A stretch of 47,000 bases of DNA from Lachnospiraceae bacterium (lineage in GTDB: Bacteria > Bacillota > Clostridia > Lachnospirales > Lachnospiraceae), in NCBI GenBank assembly GCA_017392525.1, contig JAFOVD010000026.1:1-47000 (forward strand). Reading direction: 5' to 3'. Of this stretch, positions 23,786 to 32,646 are shown piece by piece (positions within the stretch are counted from its first letter, which is position 1; each line of letters starts with the position of its first letter). The notes beneath the pieces are model-generated. The model searched no databases. It was not told the DNA's origin and was given only the letters and a program-made list of their open reading frames with translations. Both the position numbers and the translations under genes were made by a program.

Positions 23786-26700
23786 TTAATATCTTTTCTT
23801 CGAGAATTCAACATTCTTTTCGACAACTTTTACATTTTCCTTGGAAAAGATTTGAATTAATGTATTAATGTTCTCTCGATTGGCTAAAATATTGAAGTTT
23901 GGAGGCAATTTTTTCATCTGTTTCTCCTCTTTCAGGTAGACTACGATGCTGTCTCGCCCATCCATTTCCTGAATTGTCTCACGAAGCTTCTCTTCCATGG
24001 ATTCGTATTCCGCCATATTGGCAAACTGAATCCAGACATTTCTCGGAACCTCTTCAAATGCCACCAGTTCATCTGCGATAAGCTGTGCATTGGCATCTTC
24101 CTTGACCTGAGCGTGGCCATAGATTAAGAGCCTCTGGTCCTCATTTAAGAGTTCTCTAAACTTCTCGTAGATTCTCGGAAATACAATCACTTCCACGGAT
24201 CCCACAAGATCCTCCACAGTTAGAAATGCCATCGGCTGGTTATTTCTCGTAAACTTTACGTTCTTCACTGTGATCATACCGCCGATAACCACCTGCTTGT
24301 TGTCCTCGATTTCCGGCAGCGAAACCTCTCCGCCTTCCTCTGAGGCTGCATCTTCCTCCGGAAGCATAAACTCCGTCGAAAGGGCGGTTACATTCTTATT
24401 CATAAGACCGGAATAATCCTCCAGGGGATGGCCGCTGACATAGATTCCCAGCACTTCCTTTTCAAATGACAGAAGCATATCCTTCTCGAATTCTTCCATA
24501 TTCGGCATCTTTACTGCGAACTGATTTTTCTCTTCCTCGGACTGACCCATATCGAAAAGCGTCATCTGGCCGGCGATATTGTCCTTCTTGCTCTTATTAA
24601 TCTCATCCACATATCGGGCGTAGATCATAATCATGGAACGACGATTGCCGTCGAGACTGTCCATAGCGCCTGCCTTGATCAGGTTTTCGATGGCACGCTT
24701 ATTCAGCATGGTATGGCTGGTTCTGGAAATGAAACTTTCCAGCGTCTTATAAGGGCCATTTGCCTCTCGCTCCGCAATGATTTCATCCACCACGTTGGTT
24801 CCAAGATTCTTGATGGCGTACATACCGTAACGGATGTTCTCTCCTGCAACAGAAAATTTGCCATAGCCCTCATTGATGTCCGGCGGAAGCAAGCGGATTC
24901 CCTGCTTCTTGGCTGCCAAGATATACTCGGAAACCTTGGCTGTATTATCCAGCACCGATGTCATAAGAGCAGCATAAAATTCTACCGGATAGTAGTATTT
25001 CAACCATGCCGTCTGGTAGGAAACTACTGCATATGCTGCGGCATGGGATTTGTTAAATGCGTACTTTGCGAAATCCACCATACGGTCATAGATTCCATTG
25101 GCGGCAGCTTCATCGATACCATTTGCAATACATCCCGGCACATGTACAACCTCACCAGTCTTGGCAGAAACCATATCTCCACCGTAGACGAAAGTCGAAC
25201 GGTTCTCGTCAATGACATACTGCTTCTTCTTACTCATGGCACGACGAATCTCATCCGCTCCACCCATGGTATATCCGGCCAAAGACTGGAAAATCTGCAT
25301 AACCTGCTCCTGATACACAATGGTTCCATAGGTTGGCGCCAAAATCGGTTCCAGAAGCGGTGTGGCATAGACGATTTCATCCTGGGCATTCTTGCCCTTA
25401 ATATAGTCCGGAATATAATCCATAGGGCCCGGACGATAGAGAGAGATACCGGCAATGATATCTTCCATGCTTCCCGGCTTTAATTCCTTCATGAAGGAAG
25501 TCATACCGGAGGACTCCAACTGGAAAACGCCGGCTGTCTGCCCGCCGGAAAGAGACTTAAACACTGCAGGATCGTCATAATCAATCTTGTCCATGTCGAT
25601 TTCCACACCGGTGGCTCTCTTCACCTGCGCAACCGTATCCTGAATCACCGTAAGGTTCCTAAGACCAAGGAAATCCATCTTCAATAGACCAAGTTCCTCG
25701 ATGGTTGTCTTCTCGTACTGTGTAGTAGGCATATTTTCCTTGGACAGCGCCAGAGGAACGAATTCATCCACCTTGGCAGGGGAAATAACGACGCCTGCTG
25801 CGTGGGTTCCACTATTTCTCGGAAGCCCTTCCAGCTTCTTGGACATATCTATAAGTTTACGAATCTCCGGATCCGTCTCATAACGATTCCTAAGTTCCGG
25901 ATTCTTCTGAAGTGCTGCATCAATTGTGATTCCAAGCTCATTTGGAATCATCTTGGAAATCTCATCGCAGACATTGTATGGCATATCCATAACACGTCCC
26001 ACATCACGCACAACGCCCTTGGCAAGCATGGAACCGAAGGTAATAATCTGGCATACACAGTCTGCGCCGTATTTCTGCACAACGTAGTCGATAACCCGAC
26101 CACGGCCCTCCGGATCGAAATCCACGTCGATATCCGGCATGGATACACGTTCCGGATTCAGGAAACGCTCAAAGAAAAGACTGTAACGCATAGGATCAAT
26201 ATTTGTAATACCCGTGGTATAGGAAACCAGAGACCCTGCTGCAGATCCTCGACCCGGTCCAACAGCAATTCCATGGGTTCTGGCATAGTTGATGTAATCC
26301 CATACAATCAGGAAGTACGCCACAAATCCCATTTCCGAAATAACGTTTAACTCAAAATCCAGTTTTTCGTGGAGCTTTGCCTGCATCTCTTCATCGTACT
26401 TGTCCCGTGGATATTTCTCCGCAAGGCCCTTTTCACATAGTTCCTTGAGATAAGAGAATTCCGTGTATCCTTCCGGCACTTCGTATTTCGGGATATGATA
26501 CTCCCCGAATTTAAATTCCACCTGACAACGGTCCGCAATCTTCTGCGTGTTCTCAATGGCTTCTTTGGCATATGGGAAAAGCTGACGCATCTCTTCTTCC
26601 GACTTCACATAATACTGCCCGCCATCATAGCGCATACGGTCTTCATCCATAACCTTCTTGCCAGTCTGGATACAGAGGAGAATATCATGGGCCTCTGCAT

Positions 26701-27355
26701 CGGTCGCATAGGTATAATGGCAGTCATTGGTAACAACCATAGGAATCCCCAGTTCTTCATGAAGTCTTAGTATTCCCTGGTTTACGGTCTGCTGTGCGGG
26801 GATTCCGTGATCCTGCATTTCCAGGAAATAATTACTTTCCCCGGATTCATTTACACCGAAGGTATCACGGTACCATATAGCCGCTTCTTTGGCCTCTTCG
26901 TACATGCCTCGCTCGAGATTTCTGGCGACCTCACCTGCCAGGCAGGCAGAGAGCGCGATAATTCCCTCGTGATATTTCTCGAGAGTCTCACGATCCACTC
27001 GAGGTTTATAATAAAATCCATCGATAAAGCCCGCAGAAACAATCTTGACCAGGTTGTGATAACCCTTCTGATTCTCTGCAAGTAAAATCAGATGATAATA
27101 ACGGTCTTCATCACGATTGCCCGTCTTATCGAATCGGGAACCCGGCGCTACATAAACCTCACAACCGATAACCGGATGGATGTCCTCCTTTTTACAGGCA
27201 CGATAAAACTCCACCGCGCCATACATAACGCCGTGGTCCGTAATTGCTGCAGCATTCATGCCGAGCTCCTTAACTCGTTTCACATACTCCGAAATCTTAT
27301 TGGATCCATCCAACAGACTGTACTGGGTATGTGTATGAAGATGTACAAAAGCCAT
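23786..27355 (-). CDS. dnaE: DNA polymerase III subunit alpha
   Basis: 1189 residues. The PHP domain begins at the N-terminus (HLHTHTQYSLLDGSNK, then AITDHGVMYGAVEFY and GCEVYVAPG). The polymerase core has GPGRGSAAGSLVSY and the catalytic PDIDVDFD, then KNSGTHAAGVVIS, FQLESSGM and YRPGPMDYIPDYI; FNKSHAAAYAVVSYQTAWLKYYYP is strongly conserved. The thumb and helix-hairpin-helix follow, then a C-terminal OB fold (VVIGGMITVKNVKFTRNNQPMAFLTVEDL...) that binds single-stranded DNA. This is the DnaE (not PolC) replicase. The RBS is weak (AGGAT). It shares a unit with pfkA. Confidence 0.97.
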   Translation of the reverse strand: MAFVHLHTHTQYSLLDGSNKISEYVKRVKELGMNAAAITDHGVMYGAVEFYRACKKEDIHPVIGCEVYVAPGSRFDKTGNRDEDRYYHLILLAENQKGYHNLVKIVSAGFIDGFYYKPRVDRETLEKYHEGIIALSACLAGEVARNLERGMYEEAKEAAIWYRDTFGVNESGESNYFLEMQDHGIPAQQTVNQGILRLHEELGIPMVVTNDCHYTYATDAEAHDILLCIQTGKKVMDEDRMRYDGGQYYVKSEEEMRQLFPYAKEAIENTQKIADRCQVEFKFGEYHIPKYEVPEGYTEFSYLKELCEKGLAEKYPRDKYDEEMQAKLHEKLDFELNVISEMGFVAYFLIVWDYINYARTHGIAVGPGRGSAAGSLVSYTTGITNIDPMRYSLFFERFLNPERVSMPDIDVDFDPEGRGRVIDYVVQKYGADCVCQIITFGSMLAKGVVRDVGRVMDMPYNVCDEISKMIPNELGITIDAALQKNPELRNRYETDPEIRKLIDMSKKLEGLPRNSGTHAAGVVISPAKVDEFVPLALSKENMPTTQYEKTTIEELGLLKMDFLGLRNLTVIQDTVAQVKRATGVEIDMDKIDYDDPAVFKSLSGGQTAGVFQLESSGMTSFMKELKPGSMEDIIAGISLYRPGPMDYIPDYIKGKNAQDEIVYATPLLEPILAPTYGTIVYQEQVMQIFQSLAGYTMGGADEIRRAMSKKKQYVIDENRSTFVYGGDMVSAKTGEVVHVPGCIANGIDEAAANGIYDRMVDFAKYAFNKSHAAAYAVVSYQTAWLKYYYPVEFYAALMTSVLDNTAKVSEYILAAKKQGIRLLPPDINEGYGKFSVAGENIRYGMYAIKNLGTNVVDEIIAEREANGPYKTLESFISRTSHTMLNKRAIENLIKAGAMDSLDGNRRSMIMIYARYVDEINKSKKDNIAGQMTLFDMGQSEEEKNQFAVKMPNMEEFEKDMLLSFEKEVLGIYVSGHPLEDYSGLMNKNVTALSTEFMLPEEDAASEEGGEVSLPEIEDNKQVVIGGMITVKNVKFTRNNQPMAFLTVEDLVGSVEVIVFPRIYEKFRELLNEDQRLLIYGHAQVKEDANAQLIADELVAFEEVPRNVWIQFANMAEYESMEEKLRETIQEMDGRDSIVVYLKEEKQMKKLPPNFNILANRENINTLIQIFSKENVKVVEKNVEFSKKRY

Positions 27356-27412
27356 AATATCTATCCTATCTGTTTCATTTTATTCACATCAATTTTCATT
27401 CCAACGACTGAT

Positions 27413-27421
27413 ATTATAACA
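27413..27421 (-). promoter_or_regulatory. Extended -10 promoter of dnaE-pfkA
   Basis: Minus strand TGTTATAAT: TATAAT at 27413-27418 with TGn extension and weak -35, about 60 bases before dnaE. Confidence 0.55.
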
Positions 27422-27450
27422 TAATACAGCCCTATCTTGCATTGAAAATA

Positions 27451-27481
27451 CGCCAAAGAGGCCGGGCTTATGCCCGACCTC
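27451..27481 (-). terminator. Probable terminator of the calcium-repeat protein gene
   Basis: GAGG-x-CGGGC and GCCCG-x-CCTC (27458-27481), loop of 4, followed on the minus strand by a short TTT. It lies about 45 bp past the stop and just before the dnaE promoter. Confidence 0.65.
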
Positions 27482-27525
27482 CCGTTACATTTTTCTTTTT
27501 ATCAACAAGTCTGCTTTGTAGTCAT

Positions 27526-28617
27526 CTAGATTGCAAAATCCAGATGTTGAACAGTTCCGGCCATACCGTTTTCTGTCAGGAAAACACCGGTCTCACGAAT
27601 ATAACCATTGGTAGTGTTGGTCAGGGATTCATTCAACTGAAATGCCGTCTCTGTTCTCTGGAGGCAGATTGCACCTACGTTCTTTTCCTTAAGACTGTAA
27701 AGTGTCGCCTCACCATCATCATTGAACTCCCAGATCTTAAGCATACTGTAGATTGGATCGGCTTCATCTATCCAACCGTTGCCATCAAGATCAAAGAGAG
27801 CCAGTTCTTCGAAACCATTTCCAAGATTCGGACCAAACAGCTCGGTTCCATTATTAACCTTGCCATCCTGATTCTTGTCCAAAGCCAGGAAACCGCACCC
27901 TGCGGAAAGCTTCGAGATATACTCTTCGTCCCCGTCTCCATCCAGGTCAAAATAGAACTTCTGGTCGGAAACCGAAGTAACATCGGCGTCAACATTGAGA
28001 ACCAGTGGGTCAAGAGTATTGCTTCGGAGTCTCTGGACAAATGTAGTATTTTCCTGATAGAAACTCCGGCTCATCCCAACCGTAACGCCAAAGGATATCT
28101 CTCTTCCATCCGCTGTCTGTACAAGCCCTGTGGTTTCAAAAGTATAGGATTCTTCCTCATAGTAAGACTGGGAAAAAGTATACTCATCCAGGGTGTACGA
28201 GCGCATCTGATTGTCCAGGTAGTCCTGTGCTGCATCCTCCAGATTGTACTGGTAATCGCCGCCTGCATGACCGAATAGAATCTGTAGTAGTAGATACCCC
28301 AGGGTCTGCATGCGTTGCTGATGGTTCTTACCCTCCATCAGCCGATCCAGAGCCGACTCCTCTCCTCGAGAAACAGTTCTGTCCTGAGATGTAGTCTCTC
28401 CTCGGGGAGTTGCACGGTCCAGACTATAGTTTAAGGTTGTCTGAAACAGGTCATCTGACTGAACTCCCCCCGAACGTACCAAGACACTTTTAGACGTTTC
28501 ACCGTTTGTACCGGCCAGCGCTTCCACGGATGAAGTCTTATGTTTATAACGCTGGCTCGTAGTTTTTGCAAGTTTATGATCACTTTGCATCTGGACATTG
28601 CCAGATTGAATCACCAT
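27526..28617 (-). CDS. Protein with EF-hand/dockerin-like calcium repeats, unknown role
   Basis: The start is set at ATG 28615-28617 (MVIQSGNVQ), with GGGAGG 7 bases before; an ATG two codons earlier is too close to the RBS. 363 residues. The first 100 residues are S/T/R/Q-rich and likely disordered. The C-terminal half carries DLDGDGDEE (about 224-232), DKNQDGKVNNGTE (about 247-259) and DLDGNGWIDEAD (about 276-287), the D-x-D-x-D-G loops of calcium-binding repeats, within FGPNLGNGFEELALFD. There is no signal peptide or membrane helix, so calcium binding may be cytosolic or follow non-classical export. I recall related proteins near motility genes, but do not assign a family. It is a single-gene unit. 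Confidence 0.75.
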   Translation of the reverse strand: MVIQSGNVQMQSDHKLAKTTSQRYKHKTSSVEALAGTNGETSKSVLVRSGGVQSDDLFQTTLNYSLDRATPRGETTSQDRTVSRGEESALDRLMEGKNHQQRMQTLGYLLLQILFGHAGGDYQYNLEDAAQDYLDNQMRSYTLDEYTFSQSYYEEESYTFETTGLVQTADGREISFGVTVGMSRSFYQENTTFVQRLRSNTLDPLVLNVDADVTSVSDQKFYFDLDGDGDEEYISKLSAGCGFLALDKNQDGKVNNGTELFGPNLGNGFEELALFDLDGNGWIDEADPIYSMLKIWEFNDDGEATLYSLKEKNVGAICLQRTETAFQLNESLTNTTNGYIRETGVFLTENGMAGTVQHLDFAI

Positions 28618-28707
28618 AAGCATGCCTCCCTTCTAAAACCCGAGGTGCTCCCGGGTTTCTTCTGGAAATGCATCCGCTCCTTATTCAAAAATTCCCTTTT
28701 ATAGAAC

Positions 28708-28763
28708 AAAAAAAGGACGATAAAAATTGAACAAGTTCCATCTGTTCAAAATCTACCGTCCTT
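28708..28763 (-). terminator. Intrinsic terminator of the exporter-patatin-CPBP unit
   Basis: Outer stem AAGGACG/CGTCCTT (28713-28719 with 28757-28763) and inner TTGAAC/GTTCAA (28727-28732 with 28744-28749), followed on the minus strand by seven Ts. It lies about 65 bp past the CPBP stop. Confidence 0.85.
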
Positions 28764-28827
28764 GGATTCACATTTCTTGTCACAACATGTAGCAATTGGA
28801 TCCTTTCAGCTACACTATATATATCGA

Positions 28828-29766
28828 CTATGAAGCAGAAATGTTAACCCTTTTTTTCATTTTTACCAATAACTTTATTCCAACATAGGTTGCTACGATT
28901 CCGGCAAGCAGGATAAAGAATGACATCACCGGTGCCATTGTTCCTGTAGTCGCCACTTCAGCCGCTTCTGTAGAAGCATTGTCCCATGGAATATATGACA
29001 GTCCTGTTGTGGTTGAATTGTAGACCATGTGAAGAACCATGGTAACGATAATATTTCCAGTCTTGAGATAAACATAGCCCAGACCGAGTCCGATTACAAA
29101 TGCGTAGCAGGCCTGCATCGGATTCATATGCATCACGCCAAAGATGATGGCCTGGATAATGCAGGTTCCCCAGAAGCCAAAACCACGGCGCAAATACTCT
29201 GTACTAAGACCTCTAAATCCCAGTTCCTCCACCATAGGTCCGATGATGCAGACATAGATCAGAGTAAGGGGCGTCATATCTGTAAGTCCTGCCGCTTCCT
29301 CCAGCTGCATCAGTTCTGCCAGCCACATTGGAAATAACACTGCCAGGGCTGACATCATATACTGCACCACAATCAACATTCCTACTGCAAAGAGAATCAC
29401 ACCGACAACGAATTTCACCGGGTTGTATCCACGAAATGATACATTTGGCTCCGGAAATCTCATATCGATAAATCCGTTACGATTATATTTCTTACTGCTC
29501 TTCTTGTAGAAATGCTGATAGTAGTACACGCCAAACACAATCAATGCCACTACTTCATAGATCAGATAGGTACCATTCAAAATGACATTAACCACATCCT
29601 GACCTTTCAACCCATCTAAAAACTCCTGCATTGTGATTCCATGGAAATGATACACATACAGTCCGACTGCAATCTGACTCATGAAAATCGATGCAGCCAC
29701 CTGAATCACTTCAATTAATACAAAAGGTAATAATGCAAATACTATTGCTTTGATTTTACGACTCAT
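28828..29766 (-). CDS. CPBP-family intramembrane metalloprotease (CAAX/Abi)
   Basis: 312 residues, about eight membrane helices. The three CPBP motifs are intact: E180-E181-x3-R185 (EELGFRG), F209-x3-H213 (FGVMH) and H246-x3-N250 (HMVYN), which form the metal site in the membrane. Known relatives include CAAX prenyl proteases, bacteriocin-immunity proteins and regulators of membrane-protein cleavage. The start ATGA overlaps the patatin stop by 4 bases, so translation is coupled to the lipase gene. The substrate is unknown. An extracytoplasmic loop of about 35 residues follows the first helix. Confidence 0.92.
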   Translation of the reverse strand: MSRKIKAIVFALLPFVLIEVIQVAASIFMSQIAVGLYVYHFHGITMQEFLDGLKGQDVVNVILNGTYLIYEVVALIVFGVYYYQHFYKKSSKKYNRNGFIDMRFPEPNVSFRGYNPVKFVVGVILFAVGMLIVVQYMMSALAVLFPMWLAELMQLEEAAGLTDMTPLTLIYVCIIGPMVEELGFRGLSTEYLRRGFGFWGTCIIQAIIFGVMHMNPMQACYAFVIGLGLGYVYLKTGNIIVTMVLHMVYNSTTTGLSYIPWDNASTEAAEVATTGTMAPVMSFFILLAGIVATYVGIKLLVKMKKRVNISAS

Positions 29767-30626
29767 TCTGCCTCTCCTAAAAATTTTTTTACTAGTACCC
29801 GATCTCTTCTTCCATCTTCCACGCCTGCATTATACAGCGTCTGCGTGGTTTTCGGATCTCGTGTTGTCGTACTCATCTTCACGTCGTCCGGCGCCCAGAA
29901 AATCAATGCCTTGCCCGCTTTCTGCAAACTGAGGAGTGTCTCCATGGAACGATTATAATTCTCATGCCGATGATTTAATTTCTCCACGATCACCGGATAC
30001 TCCTCCTCAAGCCACTTCGTGTAGACACGTTTATGTCCCTGAGGCTCCATGGTGTAGCCTCTTGGCTTTGTCATAAGTGCAACGATTCTGTCACATCCAT
30101 CATCCAGCATCTTCTTAATAGGGATGGAGTCGGATACGCCGCCGTCAAAATATTCACGCCCATTGAGCTTTACCGGCTTACTGATCACCGGAAGCGCACA
30201 TGTAGCCATAATAGGTTCATAATGATTTTTATGTACCTCATCCTTGTAGAAATATCGAGGTTCGCCTGTCTCGGCATCAGTGGCCGGGAAACACATCTGC
30301 GCCGGATTTTTAACCATTGTATCATAATCCAGCGGATCTTCTCCCGTGGTATTGGAAAGCTCTCTGTAAATATAATTCAAACCAAAGAAGCTTCCATCCT
30401 TTACCAGATTCCTAAAGCCCACATACCCCGGTTCTTTAATATGTTCCACATAGAAACGGCGATTACGATCCTTCTGCTTTGCCAGAAAGGATGCGATATT
30501 GGCCGCTCCCGCAGAAACCCCCATGCAATAATCAAAACTGATATTCTCGTCTAAAAAGACATCCAGAACTCCCGCCGAATAGGCGCATTTCGTTCCTCCG
30601 CCTTCTACTAATAATCCTGTCTTCAA
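29763..30626 (-). CDS. Patatin-like phospholipase
   Basis: 287 residues. It starts with TTG (30624-30626), with GGGGAAG upstream; no better start exists before the oxyanion motif. GGGTKCAYSAGVL (about 9-21) is the oxyanion hole, GVSAG has the nucleophile S38 and DGGVSD the catalytic D161. The patatin fold cleaves acyl chains from membrane lipids; this size matches the YjjU-like cytosolic group. It is the middle gene of an apparent exporter-patatin-CPBP unit (upstream gap 67 bp, downstream overlap 4 bp), suggesting a membrane-lipid or envelope role. Confidence 0.92.
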   Translation of the reverse strand: MKTGLLVEGGGTKCAYSAGVLDVFLDENISFDYCMGVSAGAANIASFLAKQKDRNRRFYVEHIKEPGYVGFRNLVKDGSFFGLNYIYRELSNTTGEDPLDYDTMVKNPAQMCFPATDAETGEPRYFYKDEVHKNHYEPIMATCALPVISKPVKLNGREYFDGGVSDSIPIKKMLDDGCDRIVALMTKPRGYTMEPQGHKRVYTKWLEEEYPVIVEKLNHRHENYNRSMETLLSLQKAGKALIFWAPDDVKMSTTTRDPKTTQTLYNAGVEDGRRDRVLVKKFLGEAE

Positions 30627-30693
30627 AATTCTAACTTCCCCACGCTGTGCTTATTTCCAGTAACTGTTTCTGTCTCCCCGGGTTTCTAGGTTC

Positions 30694-31161
30694 TTATAAG
30701 AAGATAGTCACGCCCAGTAAGCTGACGGTCATCATAATTGTACCCGCCATAAGTACTCCCAGCATTGCTGCAAGTACGGTTGATTTAAAATCCATATCCA
30801 GAATAGAAGCTGCCAGTGTACCTGTCCATGCTCCTGTTCCAGGAATCGGAATACCTACAAAGAGCATCAAAGCCACGAAAACACCTCTTCCGGCCTTGGA
30901 TGTCAACTTCTTGCCACCCTTTTCACCCTTCTCTAAACAGAAAGTGAAAAACTTTCCAATTACCGGCTTATCCTTGCCCCACTCCAATACCTTTCTTGCG
31001 AAAAGATAAATGATTGGGACCGGCAACATATTTCCAATCATACAGATTAGAAATGATGGCACTACCGGCAAATGATAGTATGCCTGCGAAATAGGAATCG
31101 CCCCACGAAGCTCAACAAGCGGTACCATAGACCACAGAAACACAATTAAATATTCTCTCAT
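30694..31161 (-). CDS. Small multidrug-export-type membrane protein (COG2426)
   Basis: The start is set at ATG 31159-31161 (MREYLIVFLWSMVPLVELRGAIPIS), with AAGGAAAA about 10 bases before; 155 residues. It has about four membrane segments, with the conserved VELRGAIPIS near the N-terminus, GNMLPVPIIYLFARKVLEW and the re-entrant-looking FVGIPIPGTGAWTGTLAASIL. This matches the 'putative small multidrug export protein' family; substrates are not proven for the group. It is the first gene of the unit with patatin and CPBP, with its own extended -10 upstream. Confidence 0.85.
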   Translation of the reverse strand: MREYLIVFLWSMVPLVELRGAIPISQAYYHLPVVPSFLICMIGNMLPVPIIYLFARKVLEWGKDKPVIGKFFTFCLEKGEKGGKKLTSKAGRGVFVALMLFVGIPIPGTGAWTGTLAASILDMDFKSTVLAAMLGVLMAGTIMMTVSLLGVTIFL

Positions 31162-31198
31162 ACAATCTATTTTCCTTTCATAATTACAAAACACTCAC

Positions 31199-31207
31199 AT
31201 TATAACA
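31199..31207 (-). promoter_or_regulatory. Extended -10 promoter of the small exporter gene
   Basis: Minus strand TGTTATAAT with TATAAT at 31199-31204. It places the start about 30 bases before the ATG, so the hairpins further upstream at 31.34-31.42 kb are not part of this leader. Confidence 0.6.
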
Positions 31208-31257
31208 CAATATGGCAAAAACTGTTTTTTGATAATGTTCACAGATTCTTAATACTT

Positions 31258-31286
31258 TTTACAAATTATGAACATATTCCCTTGTT
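31258..31286 (+). promoter_or_regulatory. Promoter for an intergenic RNA
   Basis: TTTACA (31258-31263), 17-base spacer, TATAAC (31281-31286) on the plus strand. No plus-strand protein gene follows; the unit ends at the terminator at 31447-31483. Confidence 0.6.
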
Positions 31287-31292
31287 ATAGTA

Positions 31293-31485
31293 TAACCATC
31301 CTGAAGGAAACAACAGGATAACGTTTCAATCGTTGTACATAGGAAGAGATTTAACCCTCCCCCTCATTTGAAATCTCTTCCTTGGAAATATCCCTCTCCC
31401 TCAACCCGGGATATTTCCTAAATCCCTCAAAATGAAATCTGTAGCAAAGAAAAAGAACCAGCAGCCAGCTGGTTCTTTTTCTTAT
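31293..31485 (+). ncRNA. Candidate small RNA with two C-rich hairpin loops
   Basis: From the predicted start near 31293 to the terminator is about 190 bases without a reading frame of note. Two perfect 11-bp hairpins lie side by side: GGAAGAGATTT/AAATCTCTTCC (31342-31352 with 31371-31381, 18-base loop) and GGAAATATCCC/GGGATATTTCC (31384-31394 with 31408-31418, 13-base loop). Both loops are C-rich (CCCTCCCCCTC; TCTCCCTCAACCC), and a third CCCTCAA lies unpaired at 31424-31430. Such C-rich exposed motifs pair with Shine-Dalgarno sequences in known Gram-positive RNAs such as RsaE. The unit is convergent with the HD-domain gene. I know no family for it. Confidence 0.6.
31447..31483. terminator. 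Bidirectional terminator between the RNA unit and the HD gene
   Basis: A perfect 16-bp stem AAGAAAAAGAACCAGC (31447-31462) with its complement (31468-31483), loop AGCCA. The U-rich arm lies on the 3' side on either strand, so it can end the plus-strand RNA and the minus-strand HD gene. Confidence 0.88.
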
Positions 31486-31545
31486 ATATACACATCCTCT
31501 ATTTCAACTTCGCAGCGCAGGTGACCGCATAATACCCTGCAGCCA

Positions 31546-32217
31546 CTATGCAATTGCGTTACGAAGATTGTTTATCAGTTTAACCTCATCTACATCCTTG
31601 AGATTCTCCACTTCCTGAAGCTGTTCCCCGGTAAGCCCCGCAAGAATAGAACACACACGAACACGCTCCCTGATAATCGGAATCTGAACATGTGCAACCG
31701 CATCGGCAACCTCAAGAATCATAAGATTCTGGAAGACTTCCTTCCCCACAAGATCCAGATGCGTATTCACCATCTTCTGCGAAAGTTTCATGCGTTCATC
31801 ATGGTAGTAAACATAGTAGTAGAAACGTCTATGCTCCGCCTCTGTGTAACGCATTCCATGAGACTCCAGTTCCGGCAAAATATGCTTTAACAAAATCTCT
31901 GCACTCCGTTCCGGATGATTCGGATAATGCATATGGCGCTCGCCCTCTACCCGATCTGGCACCTGGCAATCCGGCTTGCCGATATCGTGAACCAGTGCCG
32001 CCAAGTAAAGCATATCATCATCAAGATTTCGTGGAAGTCCAATCGCTACATGAAGACAATGCTTCCAGAGATCGTACTGATGCGCCGCATTCTTCTGATC
32101 AAAATCGAACATAACCCGAATAGAAGGCATCAATTCTGCAATCTCTTCTCGTCTCGCATCCAGGACATCAATATTCTGTTCCGTTTTCAATAAATGAATA
32201 AGCTCTGCATATTTCAT
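31546..32217 (-). CDS. HD-domain phosphohydrolase
   Basis: 223 residues. The HD fold begins with HQYDLWKHCLHV (H53, H56) and the metal-binding LAALVHDIGKP (H77-D78), followed by a mid-domain H (HMHYPNHPERSAEIL), YYVYYHDE and a late D in EVADAVAHVQ. The layout resembles the HD part of tRNA nucleotidyltransferases and small nucleotide phosphohydrolases. The substrate is unknown. No ribosome site is clear before the ATG at 32215-32217, so expression may be low or the start elsewhere. The terminator 60 bp downstream is shared with the convergent small RNA. Confidence 0.88.
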   Translation of the reverse strand: MKYAELIHLLKTEQNIDVLDARREEIAELMPSIRVMFDFDQKNAAHQYDLWKHCLHVAIGLPRNLDDDMLYLAALVHDIGKPDCQVPDRVEGERHMHYPNHPERSAEILLKHILPELESHGMRYTEAEHRRFYYYVYYHDERMKLSQKMVNTHLDLVGKEVFQNLMILEVADAVAHVQIPIIRERVRVCSILAGLTGEQLQEVENLKDVDEVKLINNLRNAIA

Positions 32218-32304
32218 ATCTGAATCATAACACCAATTGCGGATAGAATTCCACGAAAAATTCTCTAAACTTTAAATGAACTATATATGTAATATTACGG
32301 AAAT

Positions 32305-32330
32305 AAAAAAACCGGCTTTCATTAAGCCGG
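32305..32330 (-). terminator. Terminator overlapping the stop codon of the 76-aa gene
   Basis: CCGGCTT/AAGCCGG (32312-32318 with 32324-32330), loop of 5, then seven Ts on the minus strand. The stop codon of the gene lies in the stem-loop, so coding sequence and terminator are shared. Confidence 0.88.
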
Positions 32331-32552
32331 CTGAATCTGAAGCTTATAATATACTTTGGCAACGATTGGAGACACAGGAATCTTGCTCTCAACACCTGCC
32401 AAATGTACCGGATGTGCATCCTTCATAACTGCATCCGGATCATAATTTAAGCGACATTTATATTTATCAAATTCATATACTGTGTTGCCACAACGGAAAT
32501 ATAAGTGATTTGTACTATGTGGGTGGCTAAAAACTTCATCTACATATAACAT
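32322..32552 (-). CDS. Small protein of unknown function
   Basis: The start is set at ATG 32550-32552 (MLYVDEVFSHPHSTNHLYFRCG), 7 bases after AGAAGG; an ATG eight codons earlier has no RBS. 76 residues ending KVYYKLQIQPA. Alternating hydrophobics (HLYFRCGNTVYEFDKYKCRLNYD; VSPIVAKVYYKLQI) suggest a small beta fold. Two cysteines sit about 14 residues apart but not in a metal-binding spacing. No family recognised. The RBS and the dedicated terminator sharing its 3' end support a real gene. It is a single-gene unit downstream of the tRNA cluster. Confidence 0.68.
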   Translation of the reverse strand: MLYVDEVFSHPHSTNHLYFRCGNTVYEFDKYKCRLNYDPDAVMKDAHPVHLAGVESKIPVSPIVAKVYYKLQIQPA

Positions 32553-32646
32553 AACTAAACCTTCTTTATTAAACATTTCTTTCTATTCTATCAATTACAG
32601 GAAAATTCTATCACGAATCTGCAAGATTTGCATTATGCAAAATCAA

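Noticed and set aside
24713-25483. Plus-strand 256-codon frame inside dnaE
   Set aside because: Antisense to conserved DnaE core motifs; cysteine/histidine-rich shadow composition and no RBS.
27442-28278. Long plus-strand frame opposite the calcium-repeat protein gene
   Set aside because: Lies entirely antisense to a gene with an RBS, recognisable D-x-D-x-DG loops and terminator; no RBS of its own.
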